This document shows positions 44,235-53,420 of a DNA stretch of 64,000 nt, in pieces (position 1 is the stretch's first letter; each line of letters opens with the position of its first letter). A model generated the notes under the pieces. That model saw nothing but the letters and a program-made list of their open reading frames with translations, had not been told where the DNA came from and did no database searches. Both the position numbers and the translations under genes were made by a program. Location of the stretch: positions 16,680,334 to 16,744,333 of the forward strand of contig JALMQS010000085.1 of assembly GCA_024734495.1 (NCBI GenBank), written 5' to 3'. Source of the stretch: Forficula auricularia (Eukaryota > Arthropoda > Insecta > Dermaptera > Forficulidae).

Positions 44235-44393
44235 ATGTATATGTTTGGCACCGACTTCAAAAAGTGATTTCATGTAAATATTTCGTCGTTTAGTTGTAAC
44301 TAAATCAGATTATTATTTTATAGCTTTTAATTAATAGAGTAAAGGGTGTGTAGTTTCACAGTGAATGAAATAAAAACTCAAAGAGGCTTATAC

Positions 44394-44436
44394 AAACTCA
44401 ATATATTTCGGATTATTAGTCCATCATCAGGAGTTT
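44394..44436 (-). ncRNA. Complete hammerhead-like ribozyme
   Basis: Minus strand: six-base-pair stem I AAACTC/GAGTTT, CTGATGA, extra T, stem II GGA/TCC with a 7-8-nt loop, and GAAATATATT giving a palindromic AUA/UAU helix III. Confidence 0.7.
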
Positions 44437-44779
44437 ACAAGTTAATACTAATAATAATTGAACGAGTGGTCACCATTCTTGACATTCAAATCATGGTTAC
44501 CAATATAACAAAATATAACATTCAAATCTTACATACCAACCTAACACAAGAAAAACACCAATGAAATTAAAATTTAAAAAAATATTTTACATAGATTTTT
44601 CTTTTTTAATTATAAAATATATAAATGTAAATATTTTTTTAAATTTTAATTTCATTGGTGTTTTTCTTGTGTTAGGTTGGTATGTAAGATTTGAATGTTA
44701 TATTTTGTTATATTGGTACACATGATTTGAATGTCAAGAATGGTGACCACTCGTTCAATTATTATTAGTATTAACTTGT

Positions 44780-44822
44780 AAACTCCTGATGATGGACTAA
44801 TAATCCGAAATATATTGAGTTT
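44780..44822 (+). ncRNA. Complete hammerhead-like ribozyme
   Basis: AAACTC (44,780-44,785) pairs perfectly with GAGTTT (44,817-44,822). CTGATGA is at 44,786-44,792, stem II GGA (44,794-44,796)/TCC (44,804-44,806), GAAA at 44,807-44,810. Predicted cleavage falls after U44816. Confidence 0.7.
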
Positions 44823-45260
44823 GTATAAACCTCTTTGAGTTTTATTTCATTCACTGTGAAACTACACACCCTTTACTCTATTAATTAACATCATGTTTCA
44901 CCTAAAACCTACACCACTTTCCATAAGTAAAATTATAGCTTTTAGTTTATTTTATTTTATTTTTGAGTTTTATTATTTTATTTGTTGCATTTAATTTTTT
45001 TGAAGTAGGTTTTATTTTATTTTTTATAAAAATTACTCCCTCTGTCCGAAAATATGGTATACCTACATTTGAAAGAAAATCTTAGATTATCTCGAGTTTC
45101 GAAAGCAACTGGCAATACTCATTATATTGTTATTGTTCACATTGATAACTAAATATCTTAACATATTTGACAGGCGTTGATTTTGAGTTAACGAGAGAAG
45201 TTGAAGACCAAAGTTTAGTATTTTTAAGAAAAATAAAATAATCACCGCTGTAATTTCAAA

Positions 45261-45567
45261 ATGGAAAATTTTAACTCAAATAACGTCAATTTACAAAGAA
45301 GAGATCCCAAATTGAAGCAATTGACTTATGAACAACGTTATGGTATCTTGCAACAGCTATTACAGTATTTGAAGAACAAAGAAAAATTAGAACACGGTGG
45401 TATTAATAAAAAATTGATGGAATGTATTCAAGATGCATTTAATAAACTAGAGAGAAATATCTACTCTTGATAAAGTTGTTATAACATTAGAAACGCGTAT
45501 AGAATCAATTATGTTGAAAGGAGGGGAAATCCCTCATATAGGTAATCAAGGTATAACTTCATCGTGA
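45261..45567 (+). pseudogene. Mariner-like transposase, internally deleted
   Basis: The ORF 45,261-45,470 (69 codons) opens with LKQLTYEQRYGILQQLLQ and KLEHGGI, the N-terminal helix-turn-helix block seen in plant-type mariner transposases (KxLxxEQRxxIxxxLLxxSxxGKLxxG). It then jumps directly to KLMECIQDAFNKLERN, and after a frameshift near 45,460 continues STLDKVVITLETRIESIM, GGEIPHIGNQG and a stop at 45,565-45,567. That is the family's C-terminal LIxAVQxxFxxL...LDxVFLTLQ...IPHM block. The whole catalytic DDD core is missing, so this is a non-autonomous deletion derivative. The reading relies on family motifs recalled from memory. Confidence 0.78.
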
Positions 45568-45594
45568 AGATCAATTAACTAAAAAATAGGTATA

Positions 45595-46027
45595 CAGGGT
45601 ATTTCAGGAGGTATAGTAAATATTTTAGGAGGTGGTAGGTAGTATAGACGAATTGCAATAAAAAAATGCCATATAACATGTGTCCAATTTTTATTGAGTA
45701 CAGAGATACAGCTGAATTCAATTCATTTTCGTTTCGTGTATTGGTACACCGGTTGCTATTGGTGTATTTATCGAATATCAGCAGAGTGTTGATGTTCCAG
45801 TTGTGAAGTTGTGCTTTAGTTTTTGAAGTTTTCATTGTGATTTGTTGGCCAAGTCTACTGTACTGTAGCGTTTAAACATGGCGCGTGTATTTATTTACAC
45901 ATGCTGAGTCTGCCAATATTGGGTTACATACTAACAGCTGAATCTCTGTACTCAATAAAATTTGGACAAATGTTATATGGCATTTTTTATTGCAATTCGT
46001 TTTTACTATTCCTCCTGAAACACCCTG
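45595..46027. mobile_element. 433-bp TIR element nested in the mariner-like element
   Basis: Ends are CAGGGTATTTCAGGAGG and inverse CAGGGTGTTTCAGGAGG, flanked by TA (45,593-45,594; 46,028-46,029). Inversion extends about 110 bp (GACGAATTGCAATAAAAAA, TGCCATATAACATKTGTCC, GAGTACAGAGATTCAGCTG). From memory this terminus is very common in arthropod genomes. Confidence 0.85.
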
Positions 46028-46036
46028 TATATATGC

Positions 46037-46382
46037 AAATACTGTATATACCAATACAGGACAGTCTGTCAAAATACAATAGAAAAGCAAACCGTTTTTG
46101 GTCTCATGAATTTGAGCGCCACCATGCGAGCAAAATGGAAATCTTGCATTCAAATCCGACTTTCGGCTACCGGCAAAATTAAAAAAAAACTTGAGCGTCA
46201 TGGAAAAAATATATATTGTGTCCGTTTAATGTTATATATGATTTAATAAGATCGATTTTAAATAATTTACGCATTTTAATATTATGCGCTTTATGTAGTT
46301 TACTTTTTTCTCGCTAGAGTGTGCTGTTTTCAGGGTACCATATTTTTGACAGGCTGTCCTGTATTGTTATATACAGTATTTG
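46037..46382. mobile_element. Second nested TIR element
   Basis: AATACTGTATATACCAATAC and GGACAGTCTGTCAAAATA are inverted at the right end (TTTTTGACAGGCTGTCC, GTATTGTTATATACAGTATT). It lies about 10 bp from the preceding element, inside the mariner-like element. Immediately after it, CTGAAGAAGCG...CGCTAAATC looks like a hammerhead with a broken GAAA box. Confidence 0.7.
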
Positions 46383-46605
46383 ATATATGTTCTGAAGAAG
46401 CGTTCAACAAGGCGCTAAATCTCGCTTTAACTAAATTTGGATTACACTAAAATTATTTGTATTTAGTTATTTGTGATAATAAAATGAATTTAATATTTTT
46501 TCTATATTTACTTTTAGTTTTATTTGATTTTTTTCGCAAATGTATACCATATTTTCAGACAAAAAAATATTAAAATGTATAGCATATTTTCGGACGGAGG
46601 GAGTA

Positions 46606-47039
46606 TTTTTTTCTAAAAATTATTTCTTAATAATTTTATTAGACCTGACATAGTCCTACTATAAGCATGCGATTTTCTATAATAATGTTTGGTTTTTAAT
46701 TCAATATTCTCTCTAAGCTATTTTATAATTTGATCAAGAAAATACCAATAAAAGTGTCTTTGCTATTATATTATTTATTCATTTATACGCTATACATTAT
46801 TTATTCAAGCAGAATAAATTTTATTCTTACTTATTTTGGAATTTTTAAATACATGTGAACATACATACCAGACAACATTTTTTTATTTACACACACCGAT
46901 GGTTTTTTACGTCAAACATAAAAAATAATTAAAAACATATTTAAAATTTTTCATTGTTTTTTTTTTTTATTCTGATAAAATTTCGTGAATGTCTATGTCC
47001 GCTTGGATGAGTTTATTTTCGTGAAACTATTTGAATTAT
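46606..47039. other. Unassigned AT-rich sequence
   Basis: No gene or repeat is recognised. Confidence 0.3.
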
Positions 47040-47352
47040 GCACCTTCATTTAGGTACTTATTCATTTTCCCCCAGCGGATATTAATTATAGCCACTAGGT
47101 GTGTTTTTAGGTGAATATGAAAAAATCACCGGTGGGGTGTCTGTTGTCAGCCGTCTGCGTGGACAAAATATATTTTTTGACAATACGACACTTGTGGAGG
47201 AATTCCAAATGATAAGAAATTTAGGCCAAGTGCTATTAAAATTTCAAATTCACTCTAGCATCAGGAGCTTTCTTGAAAAAGTCGTAGGCCTACTATTCTC
47301 GTCAATCTCAGGTGGAAATAACCACAATGAAACATATAAATCAACAATATAA
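47040..47352 (+). other. Diverged duplicate of 49,745-49,960
   Basis: GAGTTTATTTTCGTGAAACT, CACCTTCATTTAG, ATATTAATTATAGC, AATATGAAAAA, GTGTCTGTTGTCAGCC and TTTTGACAATACG align in order with the copy 2.7 kb downstream. An 83-codon ORF (47,101-47,352; reading GEYEKITGGVSVVSRLRG) is not conserved as an ORF in the other copy, so I do not call it a gene. Confidence 0.45.
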
Positions 47353-47499
47353 TGTCATCAATCATCATTTATTTTCAATCTGAATTTTTCAAATTTTTTC
47401 CCCAAGTCGATTTTTCTGTTTCCTCTATTAGTCCAGGAAATGCGTCATCGAAAAGAGATGATAGTTACATTAAATGCGGTAATTGTTTTTTTTCTTTAA

Positions 47500-48370
47500 T
47501 CTAGTATATATTGAAGAGAGTATGTAGAATCCAAGTTTTTGACCTCCAAAACCCTTGGGACAATTTTGTGAGGCCAAAAAAACCACGATTAATTTTGGCA
47601 CTTTTTTCAGGTTTTGCCCTATAACTTAAAAAACAATGCATCCAATCGAAAAGTTATTATTATCAAAATTAAAGAACATTGAATTTCGCTTTGAATGAGT
47701 ACCTCAAAGTTGAAATTTAGTCTAATAGTTCGATTTTTTATGGGGATCCAAAAACAGCCACAAGGATCTCTTTTGAATATCCCAAAAACTCGCACTTTTT
47801 TCATTTTTTCTCATTTTGACCATGAAGGAGCACGTTTTCGACAAAGGCCACACTTTACATTTTTAAACTAGATTAAATTTGCTATAATTGAAACAAAGTT
47901 TCATCTTAATTGGATAAAGGCAACCGTGCCGCAATGAGGTTGACATTCTGAAAAACTGCAATTTTTGGAAAAATCAAAGTTTATCCTTCATAAAATTAAA
48001 AGCACTCATCCTAGAAACTTGATTTCTATCTCATTCTCTAGGAAGCTTTATTAACTTGAACGTTTACTTAGACCACTTTTTTGGTAAAACTCTTACATTT
48101 ATAGATATCCAGTATTTTCCGGACAGAATTTGATCCAAATCCTCAAACGTGTCATGGAAAATGATGGATATCTATAAATCTAAAAGTTTTACCAAAAAAG
48201 TGGCCCAAGTAAACGTTCAAATCAATAAAATTTCCTAGAGAATGAGATAGGAATCAGGTTTTTAGGATTAGTGATTTTCATTTTATAAAGGATAAATTCC
48301 AATTTTTTGCAAAAAATTGCAGTTTTTCAAAATTTCAACCTAGTTGCAGCACTGAATACCATTTAACCAA
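47500..48370. repeat. Repeat family D copy
   Basis: CATGAAGGAGCACGTTTTCG, CAATGAGGTTGACATTCTG, CTCATCCTAGAAACTTGATT, and an internal inverted pair (ATGGATATCTATAAATCTAA against TAGATATCCAGTATTTTCC) relate it to 8,660-8,880, 18,290-18,905 and 22,780-23,560. Confidence 0.6.
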
Positions 48371-48374
48371 TTAA

Positions 48375-48535
48375 TAGAATTTCTCCCTTTATCAATCGGA
48401 ATTTTAAAATTCAAAAAAAAAGAAAAAAGTTTTCTTGAAGGGTCATTAGCGAAAGCAATTTTGTTTTTTCTTTTTTTTGAATTTTGAAATTTCCATTGAT
48501 AAAAGGAGAAATTCTCCCGAAAAGTCTGGTTTAAT
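48375..48535. repeat. Small foldback with degenerate hammerhead
   Basis: CCCTTTATCAATCGGAATTT and its inverse (ATTTCCATTGATAAAAGG) bracket a short loop. The right arm has TTGATAA, GGAGAAATTCTCC and GAAAAGTCTGG, the same decayed class as 32,450-32,745. Confidence 0.5.
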
Positions 48536-48599
48536 AAACGTTTCTATGATTGTTTTTTAAAATATTTGTATTCTTTTATTAACTATATAATAAAAAAAT

Positions 48600-49702
48600 C
48601 GAGCCACTTATACTCTCTTTTTCTAAAACTTGACTTATTCCTAGGCATCGGATTGGAATAAAAAAGGTGTCATAAGTTATGGAATTTATTACAGTTTATT
48701 AAGAAATAAATTGTTACATTTTGTACAGACATTTTTTGATTTAAGGAAAAAAAATAAAAACATAAGCAAACTTTGTAATTTTAAGGATATTGGAAATAAA
48801 GTGTACCTAATGTTTAATTCTAAATTTCTGTATTTTATTAAATTAAATTTATTGAGAATAATAAAAATAAAATGTAAGATAAATTAAAAAAAATAATGAA
48901 ATTATTTTTTATCCTAAAATTACAAAGTTTGCTTATGTTCGTATTTTTACTTTATCCAATGCGAAGCATGGGAGAAAGTATTGGAATCGCTCTAGCGGCA
49001 AGCGCGACTTCAAAGGGTCCTCAGGTAAAGACTACGGAACCCATGGACTCAATTAAGGTCACAAATTGAAGTATTCAATGAGATTGAATTTTAGCACGTG
49101 ACGGTTTTGCCAAAAATTACCTGGAATCTCGCCGAGAGGCCAAAAAGTGCCATTTTTTTGGAAGTGCGTGGGGATGTATGTATGTATGTATGTATGTGTG
49201 TTATCGTTTTTTTCGTCCACGATTTTTTCCACACCTTTGCGCTGATTGAAATGAAATTGAAAACCTACCATTAGTTTAACAAAATGAAGCGCTGATTAGT
49301 TTTTGGTACATACCGGTCCACAAACATTAGTACTTTATTTCAGTACTTTTTTAGTTTTTTCTAAATATCTTGAAAATGACTGAACCAATTTTGATGAAAT
49401 TTAATATCCTAATTAAGTACCTTGGGGACCACAAAAAAGGTTAAATAAAGTTTTTAGTAAAATTATATTTTAAAGTACTTTACTCAAGAACATATTAATA
49501 TTTCAAATGAATTTGGATAAAATTTAGCAACGATCCGTTGCAGTTTATTTTTCTATAGATCAAAAAATGTCTGTACAAAATGTAACAATTTATTTCTTAT
49601 TAAGCTTTAATAAATTCTCTAACTTATGACACCTTTTTTATTCCAATCCGATGCCTAGAACCTGGAATAAGTCAAATTTTAGAAAAGAGAGTATGATGGC
49701 TC
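48600..49702. mobile_element. Foldback hosting a family E copy
   Basis: The outer arms (about 48,600-48,740 and 49,557-49,702) are inverted (AATTTATTACAGTTTATTAAG-type, ATTGTTACATTTTGTACAGA and inverses). A second inverted pair (AATTACAAAGTTTGCTTATG, about 48,920; inverse about 48,760) lies inside, then the family E sequence 48,945-49,500. Confidence 0.65.
48945..49500 (+). mobile_element. Repeat family E copy
   Basis: Runs from CTTTATCCAATGCGAAGCAT to ATTTTAAAGTACTTTACTCA; inverse of 19,610-20,130. Contains (ATGT)n at about 49,174-49,196. Confidence 0.7.
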
Positions 49703-49744
49703 GATTTTTTTGTTCATAAGTGTATTATATATTTTATAATGCCA

Positions 49745-50340
49745 GTCTATCCGCTGGAATGAGTTTATTTTCGGGAAACTAAATGAATTATGTACCTTCA
49801 TTTAGCCCTTCTCCCCTCTTATATTAATTATAGCTAGTCCGTGTATTAGATATATATTTTTTAAGCAAATATGAAAAATGACTGGTGCGTGTCTGTCGAC
49901 AGCCGAGATCTAGCACTGCGTGGGCGAAATGAGTTTTGACAATACAAAACTCGCGTAGGAATGCCAATGGCCATGGTCCATATCCATAAGAGACCCGAGC
50001 CATGTCTGCATAAATATCGCCTCTGGTGTCAAATGCAGTCGCCCGGTGGACACGGCTAATCCGCGTGCTGGAGTCCTTCCAGCCAGCGGCCTCTTTTTTG
50101 GCATAGTGCCTGCTCCGTTCCGCTTTCAACACCCCATATGCCGCCGTCAGGGTTTAATATGCAACCGTGCGCACCGGATTAGCAGCCCCCGGGTGTATTC
50201 ACCTACCCTTGGACTGTAGAAAGACTTAAGTCTAATCCCCGAGCCATTCTTTTGGTCTGGTAACACCGGATACTTAGCTCCAAGTTTTCTTTTCTCTTTA
50301 AAACCCGGAAAAACGGCCGGCTCAAACAACTTTTCTTTAC
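49745..50340 (-). other. Elevated-GC segment with unassigned ORF
   Basis: GC rises to roughly 50-55% between 49,900 and 50,330. On the minus strand a frame is open over 49,824-50,132 (102 codons, reading SRHYAKKEAAGWKDSSTR and RISRVHRATAFDTRG), and a second frame over 49,910-50,104. Its composition looks more protein-like than other ORFs here, but no domain is recognised and no convincing splice sites bound it. The portion 49,745-49,960 is the diverged partner of 47,040-47,260. It could be a host exon fragment or a GC-rich TE remnant. Confidence 0.3.
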
Positions 50341-51000
50341 GACAAAAAAAAACAAACAAACTTTTTTCACCTCTTTTAAAAATAAAATAATATATTAATA
50401 TGGAAGTTAGATGTAAACTTTTCTTATAAAGAGATAAATTTGATTTTCGAATGAAGACGAGTAGTCTATTGAGCAAATTTAAATTTTTTTTTTTAATTTT
50501 TATTAGTATATAGGTACTTAGAATAAGTAAAAATTTACTTCCAATTATATTACGATGTAATTGAAAAGATTTTTTGTTTTGCCGAGAGAAGCACAGTTGT
50601 TGATTTGTAAAAAGAAATCAATGAGGTTGTCTTCTGAGAGAATTCAAGTTGCCGATAGAAATAGATTTAAGTGAATTGAACACTCCGGCCGCTCATGAAA
50701 TTCTCATATTTTAGGAGCAACTCTAGATATATTAATAATTAAGATGCCGAAATTTGAACCAAGCACCAATAAATAAATGATGAAAATATTGTTATTTGAG
50801 TAAAATATTGGAATAATTAAATTTAATATTTGGGAATTTAAATGAAATAATATATGTAATTACGACAAGAATTGATATAAACTTGAAGATTTTTTATTTT
50901 TAATAATCATGCTTAAATCATCTATTTTCAAATGAATTATATAAATATTTAATTTAATTATTCATTTGGTTGAACTAATAATTAATAATAATTTAACTGT
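50341..51000. other. AT-rich sequence with GAGTAGCAGAG-like motif
   Basis: GCCGAGAGAAGCACAGTTGT and ATGAGGTTGTCTTCTG (50,580-50,637) is another copy of the recurrent flank motif. Nothing else is visible. Confidence 0.35.
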
Positions 51001-51311
51001 ACTAGATGTATCAGCCAAAAATGGAATCACTGGGTTCAATAAAACACCTTTAATGAGACGTTTCGGCCTGAATTTTATTTGGCCATCTTCAGTCAATTAG
51101 GAGTTATACACAAAATGCGGTACACATATGTGATCGAACCAAGCCTTGTCAAAAATAAAAATTTCTTTTAGCTTCATGCGAATTTATAACGTGCCTGGAA
51201 TCAAAAGTTTCAGAATGAAAGTAATAAAATTCAGGCCGAAACGTCTCATTAAAGGTGTTTTATTGAACCCAGTGATTCCATCTTTGGCTGATACCTCATC
51301 CTTCATCTAGT
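51001..51311. mobile_element. Hammerhead foldback
   Basis: The outer arms about 51,000-51,078 and 51,228-51,311 are inverted (ATCAGCCAAAAATGGAATCA and its inverse; CACCTTTAATGAGACGTTTC and its inverse). The interior loop carries the 5' half of one hammerhead only, so just the left arm is complete. Confidence 0.75.
51054..51095 (-). ncRNA. Hammerhead-like ribozyme core
   Basis: Minus strand: TGA, CTGAAGA, extra T, stem II GGCC/GGCC, GAAACGTC, TCA. Helix III is ACGU with no loop. Confidence 0.62.
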
Positions 51312-51598
51312 ACAGTTTCATCACAGCCACGAACTCTTACAATAATAATGAATTAATTTTCTATATTTATAGGGTATAAGTTATTAGGTAATCTAATTTT
51401 AATATATATTAATATTTCTTATAATCTTATAGTGGTTTTAAAATTAAAAAAAAAAAATAATAATGTAAACAAAATTTTTGATAGTTTTTAAGGAATTTGG
51501 TGTTGGTTCTTGGTGAAACATTTTAAAAATTATTGGATAAAAAAATACTTTGTAGGTTTCACATTAAGATAAAAAATAAAACTGAGTTACTTTCTGTT

Positions 51599-51642
51599 GC
51601 TCCTGAAGATGGGTTAGCCACCGAAATATATTATATATCGAG
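51599..51642 (+). ncRNA. Hammerhead-like ribozyme core
   Basis: CTC (51,600-51,602) pairs with GAG (51,640-51,642). CTGAAGA at 51,603-51,609, extra T, weak stem II GG/CC, GAAA at 51,623-51,626, then TATATTATATATC able to form an AU helix III. It follows the tail-like string TTTGGTGTTGGTTCTTGGTG (51,490), as in the 31.5-kb family. Confidence 0.5.
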
Positions 51643-51649
51643 ATTAAAG

Positions 51650-52046
51650 ACTCCAAAAATAAATTCGTTTATTAAGATATAACTATTTACAGAAAGTCGT
51701 TTTATGATAAAAAAACAACATTTGTTTAGATATATTAAGAGGTTTCACTAGAAGTAAACAAGACATTCATTTGATATTAAGAGATATCTAATAGAATAAA
51801 ATAGATCACTCAAGTATATAATATATTTGGATTAAATACCTAAAAATTTGGTCACATTTGGAATGATTTCGATATATCTTGATTATTAATCAAATATCTT
51901 TGAAATAAATAAGAGATCATTAAAAAATGCTCAACTATATCAATATATTTATTATAAATAAATTGTTTTTTCAATGTATTTATGAAAATACTCTATGTTT
52001 GAAATTTTAGAAATGCGCTTCATCCACAGCATCCATGGACCGCACG
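51650..52046. other. Unassigned AT-rich sequence
   Basis: No gene or repeat is recognised. Confidence 0.3.
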
Positions 52047-52054
52047 CCACTGAT

Positions 52055-52445
52055 CAAGGGCGGATCCAGGGGGGCGGAGGGGCGATCGCCCCCCCCCCAT
52101 ACAGGCCCGTGCCTGGCGGGTGTGCACCACGTGCGTCGCACGCAGTGGCCAAAAACGGCGGCCAAATCGACAGGGAATTTATAACAATTTTTTTATTTTT
52201 TATTTGAATGAACTTAAAATATGACATATGAAATTTGTAAAAAAAAACATTTATTTTTTAAAAAAATTTTAAAATTGAAAATAAAGTTCTATGTGTGTGG
52301 GGGCGGCGTCTCTGACCCCCCCCCCCCGCGCTTGGACAATTCGATCGCGACACACTTCGAGATAAAAAGTAGATCTTATATACATCGGCCACACCTTATA
52401 TACATTCTCCCCCCTCCCCTATAAAAATTCCTGGATCCGCCCTTG
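52055..52445. mobile_element. 391-bp hAT MITE
   Basis: CAAGGGCGGATCCAGG and its exact inverse are flanked by the perfect 8-bp duplication CCACTGAT (52,047-52,054; 52,446-52,453). It is the reverse-oriented relative of 38,624-39,025, sharing GGGAATTTATAACAATTTTT and the GTGTGGGGGCGGCG block. Confidence 0.92.
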
Positions 52446-52453
52446 CCACTGAT

Positions 52454-52990
52454 ACATAATATATTAGTATATCCTTGGGTAATATCGAAATTAAATTAAA
52501 TGCTATATTGACTCCATTAAGCAAATAAGTACATATATTAAAATAATTAGAAAGAGTCTTAATCCCAGGCAACTTTAGGGGCTCTCAGCCGGGGCTTCCC
52601 CATTTCCCTTCTACTTACTCTTTAGAGAAAAATGGCTGGGTAATTTGAAAACAGCTTTTACCATGATAAGACTTAAATAAATTCATTGCCCTCTAGTTGA
52701 GAATGAGTAGGGATTCATACTTTTAATGAGAGAGCTGATTTTAATCTGAAAAGAAACCTAGATAGAGAAGAGATAAAAAAAAATTCCGAAAATATTAGGC
52801 ACACTTATGAAATTTATAGAGAACATAGATCGAAAGACGATGTAATATATCATGAAAACCAATGATGTCTAACTTGCGGCTTTCCATTCACTGATAAATA
52901 GATTAATAGAATAACTAAATGTCACCCTATCAGAAAAAGCATATTCAGAGGAACTAGATTTAATTAATAGTTCAGGGAAATTACTATTTT
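52454..52990. other. Unassigned sequence
   Basis: No repeat or domain. The minus ORF 52,869-53,069 runs into the ACCGACTTC motif. Confidence 0.3.
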
Positions 52991-53151
52991 TAACCGACTT
53001 CAAAAAGGAGGAGGTTCTCAATTCGACTGATTTTTTTTGTTTGTCTATATTACCTGATATCTTTGCCAACTTTTTGTATACCGTATTTGTATTGACAGTC
53101 TATTCAAAAATAAATAAATATGATACAATTTTGATGGCTGTATATGTATAT

Positions 53152-53420
53152 AATTAAGTAATGGAGAGGATTCTGCCAATGGGTAGCCTCTGCTGAATAA
53201 AAAACTCCCAATTATGGAAAACGTTTCGGCTTTAATTAAATAATGCCATCATCAGTTCCTAAGAAAGTATTAGCGACACAATTAATTTTATAAATAAATT
53301 GTCCGCAGGCAGAGTTGTTGTGGATTTTATCATAGTATACAAAATTATATGAATTACAAAATGGTACATAAATCTTGGTGTGCTCTCACTCGATATGCGC
53401 AACGTCTCAAGTACAAATAT
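53152..53420 (-). mobile_element. Hammerhead-bearing repeat, second copy of the 13-kb element
   Basis: Matches 13,070-13,420 apart from a deletion of about 100 bp after the core. It sits next to an AACCGACTTCAAAAAGGAGG motif (52,993-53,032). Confidence 0.65.
53216..53259 (-). ncRNA. Hammerhead-like ribozyme core
   Basis: Same as 13,126-13,169: stem I GGAA/TTCC, CTGATGA, GGC/GCC stem II, GAAACGTT. Confidence 0.6.

Larger units (their letters stand above)
44330..44932. mobile_element. 603-bp hammerhead foldback with 12-bp TSD
   Basis: This is the cleanest copy in the window. The arms about 44,333-44,591 and 44,625-44,885 are near-perfect inverse copies around a 35-bp loop. Each holds a complete hammerhead core on opposite strands. 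The right end continues into the shared tail ACATCATGTTTCACC and ACCTACACCACTTTCC. The insertion is flanked by the perfect duplication TTATAGCTTTTA (44,318-44,329 and 44,933-44,944). A 12-bp TSD, inverted arms and hammerheads fit a non-autonomous Penelope-like element; no RT or endonuclease is encoded, so it would need proteins from elsewhere. Confidence 0.85.
44240..45020 (-). repeat. ACCGACTTC repeat split by a hammerhead element
   Basis: GGCACCGACTTCAAAAAGTG through TTATAGCTTTTA (44,249-44,329) and the continuation after 44,944 (GTTTATTTTATTTT to GAAGTAGGTTTTATT) together match 28,318-28,440. Confidence 0.65.
45036..46603. mobile_element. Stowaway-type mariner-like element, internally deleted
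   Basis: The termini CTCCCTCTGTCCGAAAATAT and inverse CTCCCTCCGTCCGAAAATAT (to 46,603) are flanked by TA (45,034-45,035; 46,604-46,605). The CTCCCTCYGTCC end is the hallmark of Stowaway MITEs and plant-type mariner elements, and the encoded remnants below match that transposase type. The element is 1,568 bp long because two younger TIR elements (45,595-46,027 and 46,037-46,382) were inserted. Confidence 0.85.
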
